Shown in pieces: positions 1 through 8,191 of a stretch of DNA of 64,000 bases. The stretch lies in NCBI RefSeq assembly GCF_014648495.1, contig NZ_BMRF01000013.1:150212-214211 (forward strand). The letters are read 5' to 3'. The translations under genes were made by a program, and so were the position numbers. The stretch is from Actinomadura cremea. GTDB lineage: Bacteria > Actinomycetota > Actinomycetes > Streptosporangiales > Streptosporangiaceae. Position 1 is the first letter of the stretch, and the number at the start of each line of letters is the position of its first letter. The notes beneath the pieces are model-generated. The model was not told the DNA's origin and ran no database searches. It saw only the letters and a list, made by a program, of their open reading frames with translations.

Positions 1-1
1 C

Positions 2-382
2 CCGGACGCCGCCCGCGGCGTCGAGTTCCTGCGCAAGTCGAGCCTGCAACTGGCGTCCAAGATGCGGTACGTGTCGGCGCAGCTCGTGGCCCTGCTCGAA
101 GGCGACCTGTGGCACCGCAACGCCGCGCGGGCCAACGCGATGGCGCGGCGGCTGGCCGGCGGCGCGGGCGCGCTGCCCGGCGTCGAGATCACCCAGGCGG
201 TGCAGGCCAACACGGTGTTCGCGATCCTGCCGAAGGACGTGTGCGAGCGGCTCCGCGAGCGGTTCGCGTTCTACGTGTGGGACGACCGGACGGGCGAGGT
301 CCGCTGGGTGTGCTCGTTCGACACCACCGAGGAGGACGTCGACGCGTTCGTCGCCGCACTCGCCGCGGAGCTCCCGGACTGA
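2..382 (+). CDS. Low-specificity L-threonine aldolase, C-terminal part (truncated by window edge)
   Basis: The reading frame is open from base 2 and ends at a TGA. The visible 126 residues begin with a stretch ending [18 protein letters not shown], a conserved segment of the PLP-dependent threonine aldolase / beta-eliminating lyase family. A small C-terminal alpha/beta domain follows and ends [15 protein letters not shown]. The family cleaves threonine or allo-threonine to glycine and acetaldehyde in the cytosol. The PLP lysine lies upstream of the window, so catalytic competence cannot be judged. The next gene begins 121 bp downstream on the same strand. The call rests on the [15 protein letters not shown] block and the typical C-terminus. 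Confidence 0.85.
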   Translation, partial: PDAARGVEFLRKSSLQLASKMRYVSAQLVALLEGDLWHRNAARANAMARRLAGGAGALPGVEITQAVQANTVFAILPKDVCERLRERFAFYVWDDRTGEVRWVCSFDTTEEDVDAFVAALAAELPD

Positions 383-503
383 CGCGCCGAGCTGCGAGAA
401 CGACGCCGCCGGCATCCCGATCATCGGGAACCAAGCGAACGCTTGGACGCGCCTCCGCGTTATCGTGTCCCGAACTGGATTCGGTACGAGAGAGGCGAGC
501 CTG

Positions 504-1694
504 ATGGCCAACCGCACCTTCGTCGTCGGCGTGGGCATGACCAAGTTCGAGAAGCCGGGCTCCCGCGACTGGGAGTACCCCGACATGGCCAAGGAGGCCG
601 TCGGCAACGCCCTGCAGGACGCCGGCGTCGGCTACGACAAGATCGAGATGGCCTACGCGGGCTCGATGTACGGGTCGATGGGCCAGCGCGCCCTCTACGA
701 GACCGGCATGACCGGCATCCCGGTGATGACCGTCATGAACGCCTGCGCCACCGGATCCAGCGCGCTGTTCCTCGCCCGCCAGGCCGTCCGCGGCGGCCTC
801 GCCGACTGCGCCCTCGCGCTCGGCATGGAGAAGATGAAGAAGGGGTCGCTCGGCGCGGGCATGGACTCCAAGGTCACCATCATCGACCACCACCTGCGCT
901 CGATGACCGCGGGCCGCGAGTGGGAGCTGGACAAGGCGCCCATGCCGCAGATGTTCGGCAACGCCGGCCGCGAGCACATGGAGAAGTACGGCTCCACCCC
1001 CGACCACTTCGCCTGGATCGGCTGGAAGAACCACAAGCACTCCGTGAACAACCCGTACGCCCAGTTCCAGGACGAGTACTCCCTCGACGACATCAAGAAC
1101 GCCACGATGGTGTTCGACCCGCTCACCAAGCTGCAGTGCTCCCCGACCTCCGACGGCGCCGGGGCCGCCCTCGTCGTCAGCGAGCGGTTCCTCGACGAGA
1201 ACGACCTCTGGGACCAGGCCGTCGAGATCGCCGGGCACCACATCTCGACCGACACCCCCGAAAGCTTCGAGGACCACTCGTCCATCAACGTGGTCGGCTT
1301 CGGCTGCTCGCAGCGCGCCGCCCGCGCCGCAATGGACGAGGCGCAGGTCGCCATCGAGGACGTCGACGTCATCGAGCTGCACGACTGCTTCAGCGCCAAC
1401 GAGCTGATCACCTACGAGGCGCTCGGCATGGCCGGGGTCGGCGAGGGCCACAAGCTGATCGACGACAAGGCCACCACCTACGGCGGCACGTGGGTCGTCA
1501 ACCCCTCCGGCGGGCTGATCTCCAAGGGCCACCCGCTGGGCGCCACCGGCCTAGCGCAGTGCGCCGAGCTGACCTGGCAGCTGCGCGGCCAGGCCGGCGC
1601 CCGGCAGGTGGACGGCGCCCGCGTCGCCCTGCAGCACAACATCGGCCTCGGCAGCGCCTGCGCCGTCGCCGTCTACAAGCCCGCCACCGCCTGA
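504..1694 (+). CDS. Thiolase-family protein of the SCP-X / lipid-transfer type (acetyl-CoA acyltransferase)
   Basis: A 396-residue thiolase of the sterol-carrier-protein-X subclass, which cleaves 3-ketoacyl-CoA, often with steroid or branched side chains. The nucleophilic cysteine is in NACATGSSA (about residue 81). The second catalytic block is the subclass-specific [16 protein letters not shown], and the C-terminal glycine-rich block is [10 protein letters not shown]. The ATG at 504 follows a purine-rich GAGAGAGGCGAG site. An in-frame upstream start at 465 has no ribosome site and adds non-homologous residues. SCP-X thiolases often sit beside a DUF35 Zn-ribbon acyl-CoA-binding protein; none is present here. 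A long hairpin terminator lies 18 bp past the stop. Confidence 0.9.
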   Translation: MANRTFVVGVGMTKFEKPGSRDWEYPDMAKEAVGNALQDAGVGYDKIEMAYAGSMYGSMGQRALYETGMTGIPVMTVMNACATGSSALFLARQAVRGGLADCALALGMEKMKKGSLGAGMDSKVTIIDHHLRSMTAGREWELDKAPMPQMFGNAGREHMEKYGSTPDHFAWIGWKNHKHSVNNPYAQFQDEYSLDDIKNATMVFDPLTKLQCSPTSDGAGAALVVSERFLDENDLWDQAVEIAGHHISTDTPESFEDHSSINVVGFGCSQRAARAAMDEAQVAIEDVDVIELHDCFSANELITYEALGMAGVGEGHKLIDDKATTYGGTWVVNPSGGLISKGHPLGATGLAQCAELTWQLRGQAGARQVDGARVALQHNIGLGSACAVAVYKPATA

Positions 1695-1711
1695 CGCACG
1701 GGACCGCGGCC

Positions 1712-1768
1712 CGAACGGGGCCCGTCCGTCCGGGGGCCTCGGCCGACCGGACGAACGGGCCCCGTTCG
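1712..1768 (+). terminator. Long stem-loop terminator after the thiolase gene
   Basis: A 22-base arm (1712-1733) pairs with 1747-1768 with a single mismatch position, around a 13-base loop. It starts just after the thiolase stop codon. There is no U-tract, as is usual for high-GC actinomycete terminators. Confidence 0.8.
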
Positions 1769-1865
1769 CGTCACCACGCACCGCACATGCGACAAACCCT
1801 GCCTCTTGTCTCAACGGGTCCGCGCACCTACCCTCGAGGTGAGCAGACACCGATCAGGAGGTGCG

Positions 1866-2744
1866 ATGCCCGCCTCGCCCCCGACGGCCGCACGCGCCCC
1901 CCTCGGCCCCGGCACCCTCCTCTGGCGGCACGCCGCCGACGTGCGCTCCCTGCTGCCCGGCCCCGCCGCCGGACTGCTGCAACTGCTGCACCCCGCGATC
2001 GGCGCCGGCGTCTCCGACCACTCCGCGTTCTTCGACGCCCCGTTCGACCGCATCCACCGGTCCGTCCCGCAGATCTGGGCCACGATCCTCGCCCCCGACG
2101 CGGACGCCCGCGGCCGCGACATCCGCGACCTGCACCGCGGCATCGGCGGCGTCGACGAGCACGCCCGCCGCTACCACGCCCTCGAACCCGAGACGTTCTG
2201 GTGGGCGCACGCCACCTTCACCTGGGAGATCTTCCGGGCCGCCGAACTCTTCCACCCCGGCACCCTCACCGCCGAGGACCACGAGCGCATGTACGCCGAG
2301 ACCGTCACCTGGTACTCCCGCTACGGCGTCAGCATGCGCCCCGTCCCCGCCGACTACGCCGCGTTCCAGTCCAAGTTCTGGCACGTCTGCGCCGAACGCC
2401 TCGAACTCACCCCCGCCGCCGCCCGCGCCCTGGAGATCGCCAGGCACGGCTCCGACACCGTCACCCTCCTCCCCGTCGGCGGCCCCCGCCTCGACCGCGC
2501 CGGACGCGTCGTCGCCGAGCGGCCCCTGCGACTGGTCACCTTCGGCTGCCTGCCGGCCATCGTCCGCGACCGCTTCGACATCCCCTGGAGCGCGCTCGAC
2601 CAGGCCCGCTTCGCCGCCCTGGCCGCGGCGAACCGGCAGGGCTACCGGATGATCCCCGCCGGCCTCAACCACTGGGCGCTGCGCAGCATGCTGCGCTACA
2701 TCGGCGCCCGTACCCGCGACCAGCGCTACGTCCCCGCCGCCTGA
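1866..2744 (+). CDS. Oxygenase MpaB family protein (DUF2236 / latex-clearing-protein fold)
   Basis: 292 residues matching the DUF2236 (MpaB/MpaB', rubber oxygenase) helical fold, which binds a b-type heme in characterised relatives. Family landmarks are DHSAFFDAPFDRIHRS near the N-terminus, then YHALEPETFWWAHATFTWEIF and the late helix carrying the regulatory-looking FGCLPAIVRDRFDIPWS. The ATG at 1866 lies directly behind a strong AGGAGGTG site, so in-frame codons further upstream are not the start. There is no signal peptide, so the protein is probably cytosolic. The substrate cannot be told: actinomycetes have many paralogues of unknown function. Single gene, with a terminator overlapping its stop codon. 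Confidence 0.85.
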   Translation: MPASPPTAARAPLGPGTLLWRHAADVRSLLPGPAAGLLQLLHPAIGAGVSDHSAFFDAPFDRIHRSVPQIWATILAPDADARGRDIRDLHRGIGGVDEHARRYHALEPETFWWAHATFTWEIFRAAELFHPGTLTAEDHERMYAETVTWYSRYGVSMRPVPADYAAFQSKFWHVCAERLELTPAAARALEIARHGSDTVTLLPVGGPRLDRAGRVVAERPLRLVTFGCLPAIVRDRFDIPWSALDQARFAALAAANRQGYRMIPAGLNHWALRSMLRYIGARTRDQRYVPAA

Positions 2745-2779
2745 CCGGCGACCGGAGCGGAGCGGAGGTCGCCGGTCAG
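2741..2779 (+). terminator. Hairpin terminator overlapping the MpaB-like gene stop
   Basis: Perfect 13-bp inverted repeat: 2741-2753 pairs with 2767-2779 around a 13-base purine-rich loop. It sits between convergent genes and could serve both. Confidence 0.75.
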
Positions 2780-2836
2780 GCGGCGGCCCTTGCCCGGGGG
2801 GGCGTGGGGGGTCGTCCCCTCACAGTGACTCGCCGG

Positions 2837-4000
2837 TCAGGTCCGGGGCAGCGGGACCAGGTCGCGGACCTCGCGGCACACCGCGAGGACCAGGGAGACG
2901 TCGTCGTCGGTCAGTCCCGCGTGCGCCGACAGCCGGACGAGGTTGCGGTGCGGCGACGCCGCCGGCTGGAACAGGGCGGCGCTGAACACGCCCCGCGCCG
3001 TCAGCGCGTCCCGCAGCAGCAGCGCGGCCGGCTCCGTCCCCGTCTCCACCCCGACGATCTGCGTGTCGGCGTCGACGAGCCGGTACCCCAGGTCGGCCAG
3101 ACCGTCCCGCAGGCGGCGCGTCACCGCACCGAGCCGCTCGCGCCGCCACCCCTCGTCCCGCACGATGTCCAGCGCGGCCCGCAGCCCCGCCACCTCGTGC
3201 GGCCGCAGCGTCGAACCGCACACCGCCGGGAACGCCGAGTCGACGAACCGGTCGGCGAAGCCCGGACGATCGCAGACGACCAGCCCCGCCCGCGCGTGCA
3301 GCGCCTTCGACAGGCTCGCGGTGCGGAAGGCGACACGGCCCCCCAGCCCGAGCTCCCCGGCCAGCCCCTCACCGCGCTCCCCCCGGACGCCCAGCGAGTG
3401 CGACTCGTCCACCACCAGCAGGCACTCGCGCTCCTCGGCCAGCCGGACGAGCGCGTCCAGCGGGCCGCGCGCCCCGCTCGTCCCGTACACGGCGTCGACC
3501 ACGACGACCCCGGACCCGCCGACGTCGATCCGCCGACGCAGGTGGTCCACGTCGTTGTGCCGGAAGTACGCGATCTCTGCCCCGGCCGCGCGCGCCCCCT
3601 CCCACAGCGACAGGTGCGCCAGCGCGTCCAGGTACACCGGCACGTCCGGACCGGCCACCACCTGCATCAGCCCGGTGTTGGCCGCCCAGCCGGACGGGCA
3701 CAGGACACCGGCCCGCGCGCCCATGTGCCGCGCGAACGCGTCGCCCAGCGCCCTCTGCGGATGGTCGGCGGGCGGGCGGCGCGCGCGGGAGACGGTCTCG
3801 CCGGCGTCCGCCGACCGCAGGCCCGCGACCATCGCCCCGGCGATCGCCGGATGCTCGCCGAGCGCCAGGTAGTCGCTGCAGGTCAGCATGACCGTCCGTT
3901 CGGCGTCGGGCGTGCGCGGTACCCGGGGCGCGCCGCCCGCGCCGTGGTGGTCCCCGATGCGTTCGCCCAGGCGCCGGTGCGCGCTCGTCAATGCCGTCAC
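2837..4000 (-). CDS. CqsA-like alpha-oxoamine synthase (PLP-dependent; possible alpha-hydroxyketone autoinducer synthase)
   Basis: 387-residue fold-type I PLP enzyme of the 8-amino-7-oxononanoate / serine palmitoyl transferase family. The PLP lysine is in TASLSKALH (K232), with VDESHSLGVRG at about 196-206. Within this family it resembles CqsA, the Vibrio CAI-1 synthase, more than BioF. Shared stretches, recalled from V. cholerae CqsA, are YLDALAHLSLWEGARAA, the HNxxDHL helix, VVVDAVYGTSG, QIVGVETG and GVFSAALFQPA. CqsA condenses an acyl-CoA with an S-adenosylmethionine-derived amino donor. Start is a GTG at 4000 behind GGGGGAGA. No CqsS/LqsS-like sensor kinase lies nearby. An iron-box-like site overlaps the likely -10 region. 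The product in this host is unknown. Confidence 0.75.
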   Translation of the reverse strand: MTALTSAHRRLGERIGDHHGAGGAPRVPRTPDAERTVMLTCSDYLALGEHPAIAGAMVAGLRSADAGETVSRARRPPADHPQRALGDAFARHMGARAGVLCPSGWAANTGLMQVVAGPDVPVYLDALAHLSLWEGARAAGAEIAYFRHNDVDHLRRRIDVGGSGVVVVDAVYGTSGARGPLDALVRLAEERECLLVVDESHSLGVRGERGEGLAGELGLGGRVAFRTASLSKALHARAGLVVCDRPGFADRFVDSAFPAVCGSTLRPHEVAGLRAALDIVRDEGWRRERLGAVTRRLRDGLADLGYRLVDADTQIVGVETGTEPAALLLRDALTARGVFSAALFQPAASPHRNLVRLSAHAGLTDDDVSLVLAVCREVRDLVPLPRT

Positions 4001-4024
4001 TCTCCCCCGTCACGGATACATCAC

Positions 4025-4043
4025 TTAGTGTAGCGTGACCTAA
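4025..4043 (-). promoter_or_regulatory. Iron-box-like (IdeR/DmdR/DtxR) operator upstream of the CqsA-like gene
   Basis: The 19-base sequence TTAGTGTAGCGTGACCTAA matches the actinobacterial iron-box consensus TTAGGTTAGGCTAACCTAA at 14 of 19 positions, including both outer TTAG/CTAA arms. On the minus strand it overlaps a candidate -10 TACACT, 17 bases from TTCACA, and lies 25 bp upstream of the GTG start. Repression by iron-loaded DtxR-family regulator is inferred. Confidence 0.5.
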
Positions 4044-4333
4044 TCAGCATGTGAAAAGGATCTATGGAGACCGCCAAGGACGGGCGTGCCGCGCAACGGC
4101 CCGGTACCCGGTCCGGCGCAGGTCGACGGCGGACCGGGCGGCCCCTCGCGCTGAGCGTGCTCCCCGTGCCCGAGACGTCCACCACGCCCCGGCGACGCTC
4201 TCGCCCTCGTCGGGACGCTCGCACTGCGGGCCGTCCCGCCAGGCCCGACGCTGCACGCGGTGCCACCGTTCCGCGCGTCCGGTCCCGGTGGGACGGCCGC
4301 CTTCCGGACGCTGCGCCGGCGACCGCCTTTACA

Positions 4334-4363
4334 TTGTAGATCATCAACTGCCCGTGCTAGCGT
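4334..4363 (+). promoter_or_regulatory. Possible promoter for the CmlR-like exporter gene
   Basis: TTGTAG (4334-4339), an 18-base spacer, then TAGCGT (4358-4363), set in a locally AT-richer patch. It would give a leader of about 320 nt before the TTG start at 4695. Confidence 0.3.
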
Positions 4364-4694
4364 GGCCCTCGAGCCCCGAGCAGATCGGACGCCGACCGCG
4401 TCGTCGGATCGCCGCCGTACGGGGCACTCCAGGGTCCTCCCCTTCTCGCCGTCACGGCGTCGTCCGGTGACACCGCCGCCCGTGCGCCCCGAGCGCCTGG
4501 CGAGGCTCCGTCATCCGGAACCGAGAACGCCACGCGACGTCACGCGGATCTCCCGGGCCATCGACGGGCCCACCGAGACGCAGCGTCCCAGCCCCAGCGG
4601 CACGCCTCCCCCACCTTCCGGCCTCTGCGGCCGCCCGTCGCCACGCCTACGCGCGTCCGCGGGCGCCGTCCCCTCCGCCGTCTCGGGAGTCTCG

Positions 4695-5849
4695 TTGCCA
4701 TTCGCCGTCTACGTCCTCGGGCTCGCGGTGTTCGCCCAGGGCACCTCGGAGTTCATGCTCGCCGGCCTGCTGCCCGGCATCGCCGCCGACCTGGACGTGT
4801 CCATCCCGGCCGCCGGGCTGCTCACGTCCGCGTTCGCCGTCGGCATGGCCGCCGGCGCGCCGCTGATGTCCCTGCTCGGGCGCCGCTGGCCGCACCGCCG
4901 CGCCCTGCTCGCGTTCCTGCTCGCCTTCGTCGCCGCCCACGTCGCCGGTGCCGTCACCACCGGCTACGGGGTGCTGCTGGCCACCCGCGTCGCCGCCGCG
5001 TTCGCCAACGCCGGGTTCTGGGCCGTCGCCCTCGCCGCCGCCGTCGGCATGGTCCCGCCGGACGCCCGCGCCCGCGCGACGTCCGTCGTGGTCGGCGGCG
5101 TCACCGTCGCCTGCGTCGCGGGCGTCCCCGCCGGCGCCCTGCTCGGCGGGCACTGGGGCTGGCGGTCCGCCTTCTGGGCGGTGGCGCTCGTGTCCCTGCC
5201 CGCCGTCGCCGCCATCGCGCGGACGATCCCGGACGAGCGTCCGAGCGTCCCGAGCCCGCGCCGCGTCCTGCGCGACCGCCGCGTCCTGCTCGCGCTCCTG
5301 ACGAACGCGCTCGTCCAGGGCGCGACGTTCTGCACCTTCACCTACCTGTCGCCGCTCGCCACCCGCGTGACCGGGCTGGACGAGGCATGGGTGCCGGTGC
5401 TCCTGGCCCTGTTCGGCGTCGGCTCGTTCGTCGGCGTCACGCTCGGCGGCCGGATCGCCGACGCGCACCCGACCGTCCTCGTCCTGGCCGGGGCGGGCTC
5501 GCTGGCTGCGGGCTGGACGGCGCTCGCCCTCGCCGCGGGGAACCCGGTCGCCGCGACCGTGCTCGTCTTCGTGCAGGGCATGCTCGCGTTCGGGACGGGC
5601 CCGGCGCTGATCACACGCGTCCTGCACCTGGCGGCCGGGGCGCCCACGCTGGCCGGCGGCTTCGCCACCGCCGCCTTCAACGTGGGCGCCGTCATCGGCC
5701 CGTGGCTCGGCGGCCTCGCGATCGGCGCGGGTCTCGGCCATCGCTCCCCCGCGTGGGTGAGCGCGCTGCTGACGTGCCTCGCCCTGGCCGTCCTCGCGAC
5801 TCAGGTCAGCGCGCTCCGCACGGTCGAACCGGCGAACGCGGGCAGGTAG
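4695..5849 (+). CDS. cmlR: MFS drug exporter, CmlR/Cmx chloramphenicol-efflux type
   Basis: About 384 residues with 12 hydrophobic segments and no soluble domain. It begins PFAVYVLGLAVFAQGTSEFM and closely follows Streptomyces CmlR and corynebacterial Cmx along its length, as recalled: LLTSAFAVGMAAGAPLMSLL, the RATSVVVGGVTVACVAGVP block, GGHWGWRSAFWAV, and GSFVGVTLGGRIAD. This subgroup exports chloramphenicol by proton antiport. The TTG at 4695 is chosen because homologues start at this residue and GGGAG lies 5 bases upstream. The 3' end runs 49 bp into the convergent lipase gene. Selectivity cannot be proved from sequence, and the export of the CqsA-like enzyme's product is an untested alternative. 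Confidence 0.85.
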   Translation: MPFAVYVLGLAVFAQGTSEFMLAGLLPGIAADLDVSIPAAGLLTSAFAVGMAAGAPLMSLLGRRWPHRRALLAFLLAFVAAHVAGAVTTGYGVLLATRVAAAFANAGFWAVALAAAVGMVPPDARARATSVVVGGVTVACVAGVPAGALLGGHWGWRSAFWAVALVSLPAVAAIARTIPDERPSVPSPRRVLRDRRVLLALLTNALVQGATFCTFTYLSPLATRVTGLDEAWVPVLLALFGVGSFVGVTLGGRIADAHPTVLVLAGAGSLAAGWTALALAAGNPVAATVLVFVQGMLAFGTGPALITRVLHLAAGAPTLAGGFATAAFNVGAVIGPWLGGLAIGAGLGHRSPAWVSALLTCLALAVLATQVSALRTVEPANAGR

Positions 5850-6610
5850 CCGAGCCGGTGGCCGCGGGCCGTCGGGTGGTAGGAGTCCTCGAAGGGCCAC
5901 GCGACCGCGTTGAGCCAGTCGTCGCCCGAGCACAGCTCGTGCCCGTCGAACTCGTCGCGCACGTCCGACCAGACGAACCCGGCGCGGCCCGCGGCCTTCT
6001 CGATCGTCCCGTCGAGGGCGTCGGCGGCCCCGTTCAGCGCCTTCCGCTTCGTGTTGCCGATCCCGATGCAGCCGCTGACGACCGTGTAGAGGCGCGGGTA
6101 CCCGAGCACCACCACCCGCGCCTCCGGCGCCCGGTCGCGGATCTTCCCGTACAGGTCGTCCAACCGGCCGGGCAGCGTGTTCGCGATGTACCGCTCGGCC
6201 TCGGCGACCCGGCTCTCGCACGCCGACGTCGACTGCAGCACGCACGTCAGCATCACGTCGGAGAACCCGGCGTCGTTGCCCCCGACCGTGATGCTGACGA
6301 GCGTCGTCCCGGCGCTCAGCGCGCCCAGCTGGCCGCTCGCGACGTCCGTGGACGTCGCCCCGGAGCACGCGGCGAACTGGTACGACTCGGTCTCGTTCTG
6401 CGCGGCCCAGAGATTCGGATAGGCGTTCGCGCTGCGCGTGCACGCACCGCTGCCGGGGTCGTAATTCCCGGCACCCGTCCCGGACGAGTAGGAATCACCG
6501 AGCGCGACATAGCGAACCCCGGCCGCCGAAGCGGACGCGGGCCACGCGAGCGAGCCGGCGGCGAGGACGGCCGCGCTGAAAGCGGCCAGGCAGGGGCGGG
6601 AGAGTCGCAT
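5801..6610 (-). CDS. Secreted SGNH/GDSL hydrolase (Streptomyces rimosus lipase-like)
   Basis: A 269-residue precursor. The signal peptide (MRLSRPCLAAFSAAVLAAG to ASAAG) has one basic residue group, a hydrophobic core and an Ala-x-Ala cleavage region. The mature part carries block I GDSYSSG, block II SGATSTD, block III GGNDAGF and block V DSYHPTARGH, giving the Ser-His catalytic pair. Six cysteines match the three disulfides of the extracellular actinomycete lipase/phospholipase group. The ATG at 6610 is preferred over two GTG codons just upstream, because GGAG lies about 7 bases before the ATG. Convergent with the exporter, sharing 49 bp of 3' sequence. Probably esterase/lipase activity outside the cell. 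Confidence 0.92.
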   Translation of the reverse strand: MRLSRPCLAAFSAAVLAAGSLAWPASASAAGVRYVALGDSYSSGTGAGNYDPGSGACTRSANAYPNLWAAQNETESYQFAACSGATSTDVASGQLGALSAGTTLVSITVGGNDAGFSDVMLTCVLQSTSACESRVAEAERYIANTLPGRLDDLYGKIRDRAPEARVVVLGYPRLYTVVSGCIGIGNTKRKALNGAADALDGTIEKAAGRAGFVWSDVRDEFDGHELCSGDDWLNAVAWPFEDSYHPTARGHRLGYLPAFAGSTVRSALT

Positions 6611-7074
6611 CACCACTCCGGGGAAAATCGATCGGGCGTCGCCCGGTTCTTACCCGCCCCGCCATTAACTCAAGCCACCGAACTGATCAACCGGGTTTCG
6701 TCATATTCCGCCCTTGATATCCCCATACGAGCCCTTCAAAGATCGTTGGCAACGGTTCATAAACGCGCCTCACAGCCGCTATTCACGTTCCGTTCAATGC
6801 CCGAGACGGACACAATCCACTAACCCTCGGCGATCAGGGCCGCCGGCCCCCATGCCCGCGGTCGGGCGATGGCGCGGGCGTGATCGCGGGCCGGGTCGGC
6901 TTGCGGGATGCGCCGCGCGTCGCGGCCCCGGCACGGGCCGTCGAGGGGAGGGCCGCGCGCCCGCGACCGTGGTCAGGACGGCCCTCCATAACGATCGGCT
7001 ATGGCGCCTTGTCTTGGACGGCCGGGTCGCGCCGGGACCACGCTTGGACGCATCCCGATCTTGAGGAGCATCCA
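6611..7074. other. Intergenic region between divergent lipase and aldo/keto reductase genes
   Basis: Bases 6640-6830 are markedly AT-richer than the neighbourhood and must hold the divergent promoters, but I see no unambiguous -35/-10 pair. An octamer, CTTGGACG, is repeated near 7013 and 7043. No gene is supported here. Confidence 0.5.
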
Positions 7075-8067
7075 GTGAGCACGCTTCCCACCCGTTCCCT
7101 CGGCCGCCTCGAGGTGTCCGCGATCGGCTTCGGCGCCATGGTGCTGTCGCCCGGCATGTACGGGCAGGTCGACGACGAGCGGGGCCTGGCGGCGCTGCGG
7201 CACGCGTTCGACCGCGGTGCCACGTTCGTCGACACCAGCGACGGCTACGGCGAGGACGGCCACAACGAGCGGCTGGTCGGCCGCGCGCTGCGAGGCAGGA
7301 GGGACGGCATCGCGGTCGCGACGAAGTTCGGCTTCAACCTGCCCGACGGCGTCGAGCCGCACCCGTTCCCCGTCGGGTTCGCGTTCGGGGAACTGGCGGT
7401 CAACTGCGATCCCCGGCACGTCCGGGGCTACGCGGAGACGAGTCTGCGCAACCTGCGGACCGACGCCATCGACCTGTACTACCCGCACTTCCCGGACCCG
7501 CTGGTGCCGATCGAGGACACCGCCGGCGCGGTCGGCGAACTCGTCGCCGACGGGCTCGTCCGGTACTTCGGGCTGTCGAACGTGACCGCCGACCAGCTCC
7601 GCCGCGCCCACGCCGTCCACCCGGTGCAGGCCGTCCAGACCGAGTGGTCGATGTGGCGGCCCGTCGACCCCGACCTCCTCGCCGCCGCACGGGAGCTCGG
7701 CGTCGGCCTCGTCACCTGGAGCCCGCTCGGCGCGGGGTTCCTCACCGGGACGGTCGACAGGGTCGGGGACGGCGACTTCCGCAAGAACAACCCGCGCTTC
7801 GACGACGCGAACCTCGCCGCCAACCGCGCCTCGTACGCGGCGGTGCGGGACATCGCCGCCGACCTCGAGGTGTCCCCCGGTCAGCTGGCCCTGGCGTGGC
7901 TGCTGCACCGCGGGCCGGACGTCGTGCCGATCCCCGGGAGCCGCACGCCCGCCCATATCGGGGAGAACCTGGAGGCCGCGCGCGTCGACCTGCCCGCGGA
8001 CGTCCTCGCCCGGATCGACGACGCGCTCTCGGGCGTCGCCACGTCCGGCGGAACCCTGCTCCGATGA
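7075..8067 (+). CDS. Aldo/keto reductase family oxidoreductase
   Basis: 330-residue single-domain AKR. TRSLGRLEVSAIGFGAM is the first strand, FVDTSDGYGEDGHNE carries the catalytic Asp and Tyr, and VATKFG carries the catalytic Lys. YYPHFPDP provides the active-site His, in place of the usual LYYLHRVDP. The C-terminal NADPH-binding loop is VPIPGSRTPAHIGENLEAA. It probably reduces an aldehyde or ketone with NADPH in the cytosol. The GTG at 7075 follows GAGGAG by 6 bases. It stands alone, with 120 bp to the next gene. Substrate unknown. Confidence 0.9.
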   Translation: MSTLPTRSLGRLEVSAIGFGAMVLSPGMYGQVDDERGLAALRHAFDRGATFVDTSDGYGEDGHNERLVGRALRGRRDGIAVATKFGFNLPDGVEPHPFPVGFAFGELAVNCDPRHVRGYAETSLRNLRTDAIDLYYPHFPDPLVPIEDTAGAVGELVADGLVRYFGLSNVTADQLRRAHAVHPVQAVQTEWSMWRPVDPDLLAAARELGVGLVTWSPLGAGFLTGTVDRVGDGDFRKNNPRFDDANLAANRASYAAVRDIAADLEVSPGQLALAWLLHRGPDVVPIPGSRTPAHIGENLEAARVDLPADVLARIDDALSGVATSGGTLLR

Positions 8068-8191
8068 GGGCCCGGCTCGGGAGGCCGGCGCGCACTACGA
8101 CTTCACCGTTTCCACCTGAGGGAATCACCACGGCTAACCTTTAATACGCCTGATCTGGAATACTGCCGGGAACCGCGACCCTGGGGGCTTG

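Larger units (their letters stand above)
4001..4694. other. 694-bp intergenic region between the CqsA-like gene and the exporter gene
   Basis: It holds the iron-box-like site and a possible exporter promoter near 4334-4363. From about 4064 to 4330 there is coding-like GC3, but no single frame is convincing. A short frame opens at ATG 4064 behind AAAAGGA, then the coding signal moves to another frame near 4190. This could be a decayed gene or a long leader. I recognise nothing in its translation. Confidence 0.5.

Noticed and set aside
443-4033. 1196-residue plus-strand ORF across the first four kilobases
   Set aside because: Arg/Pro/Gly-rich translation with no family match; it crosses the thiolase, MpaB-like and CqsA-like genes in wrong frames. 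It is a GC-bias shadow.
4064-4339. Small ORF just downstream of the iron-box-like site
   Set aside because: It has a possible ribosome site but no recognisable sequence, and the coding signal leaves its frame near 4190. It is described with the intergenic region only.
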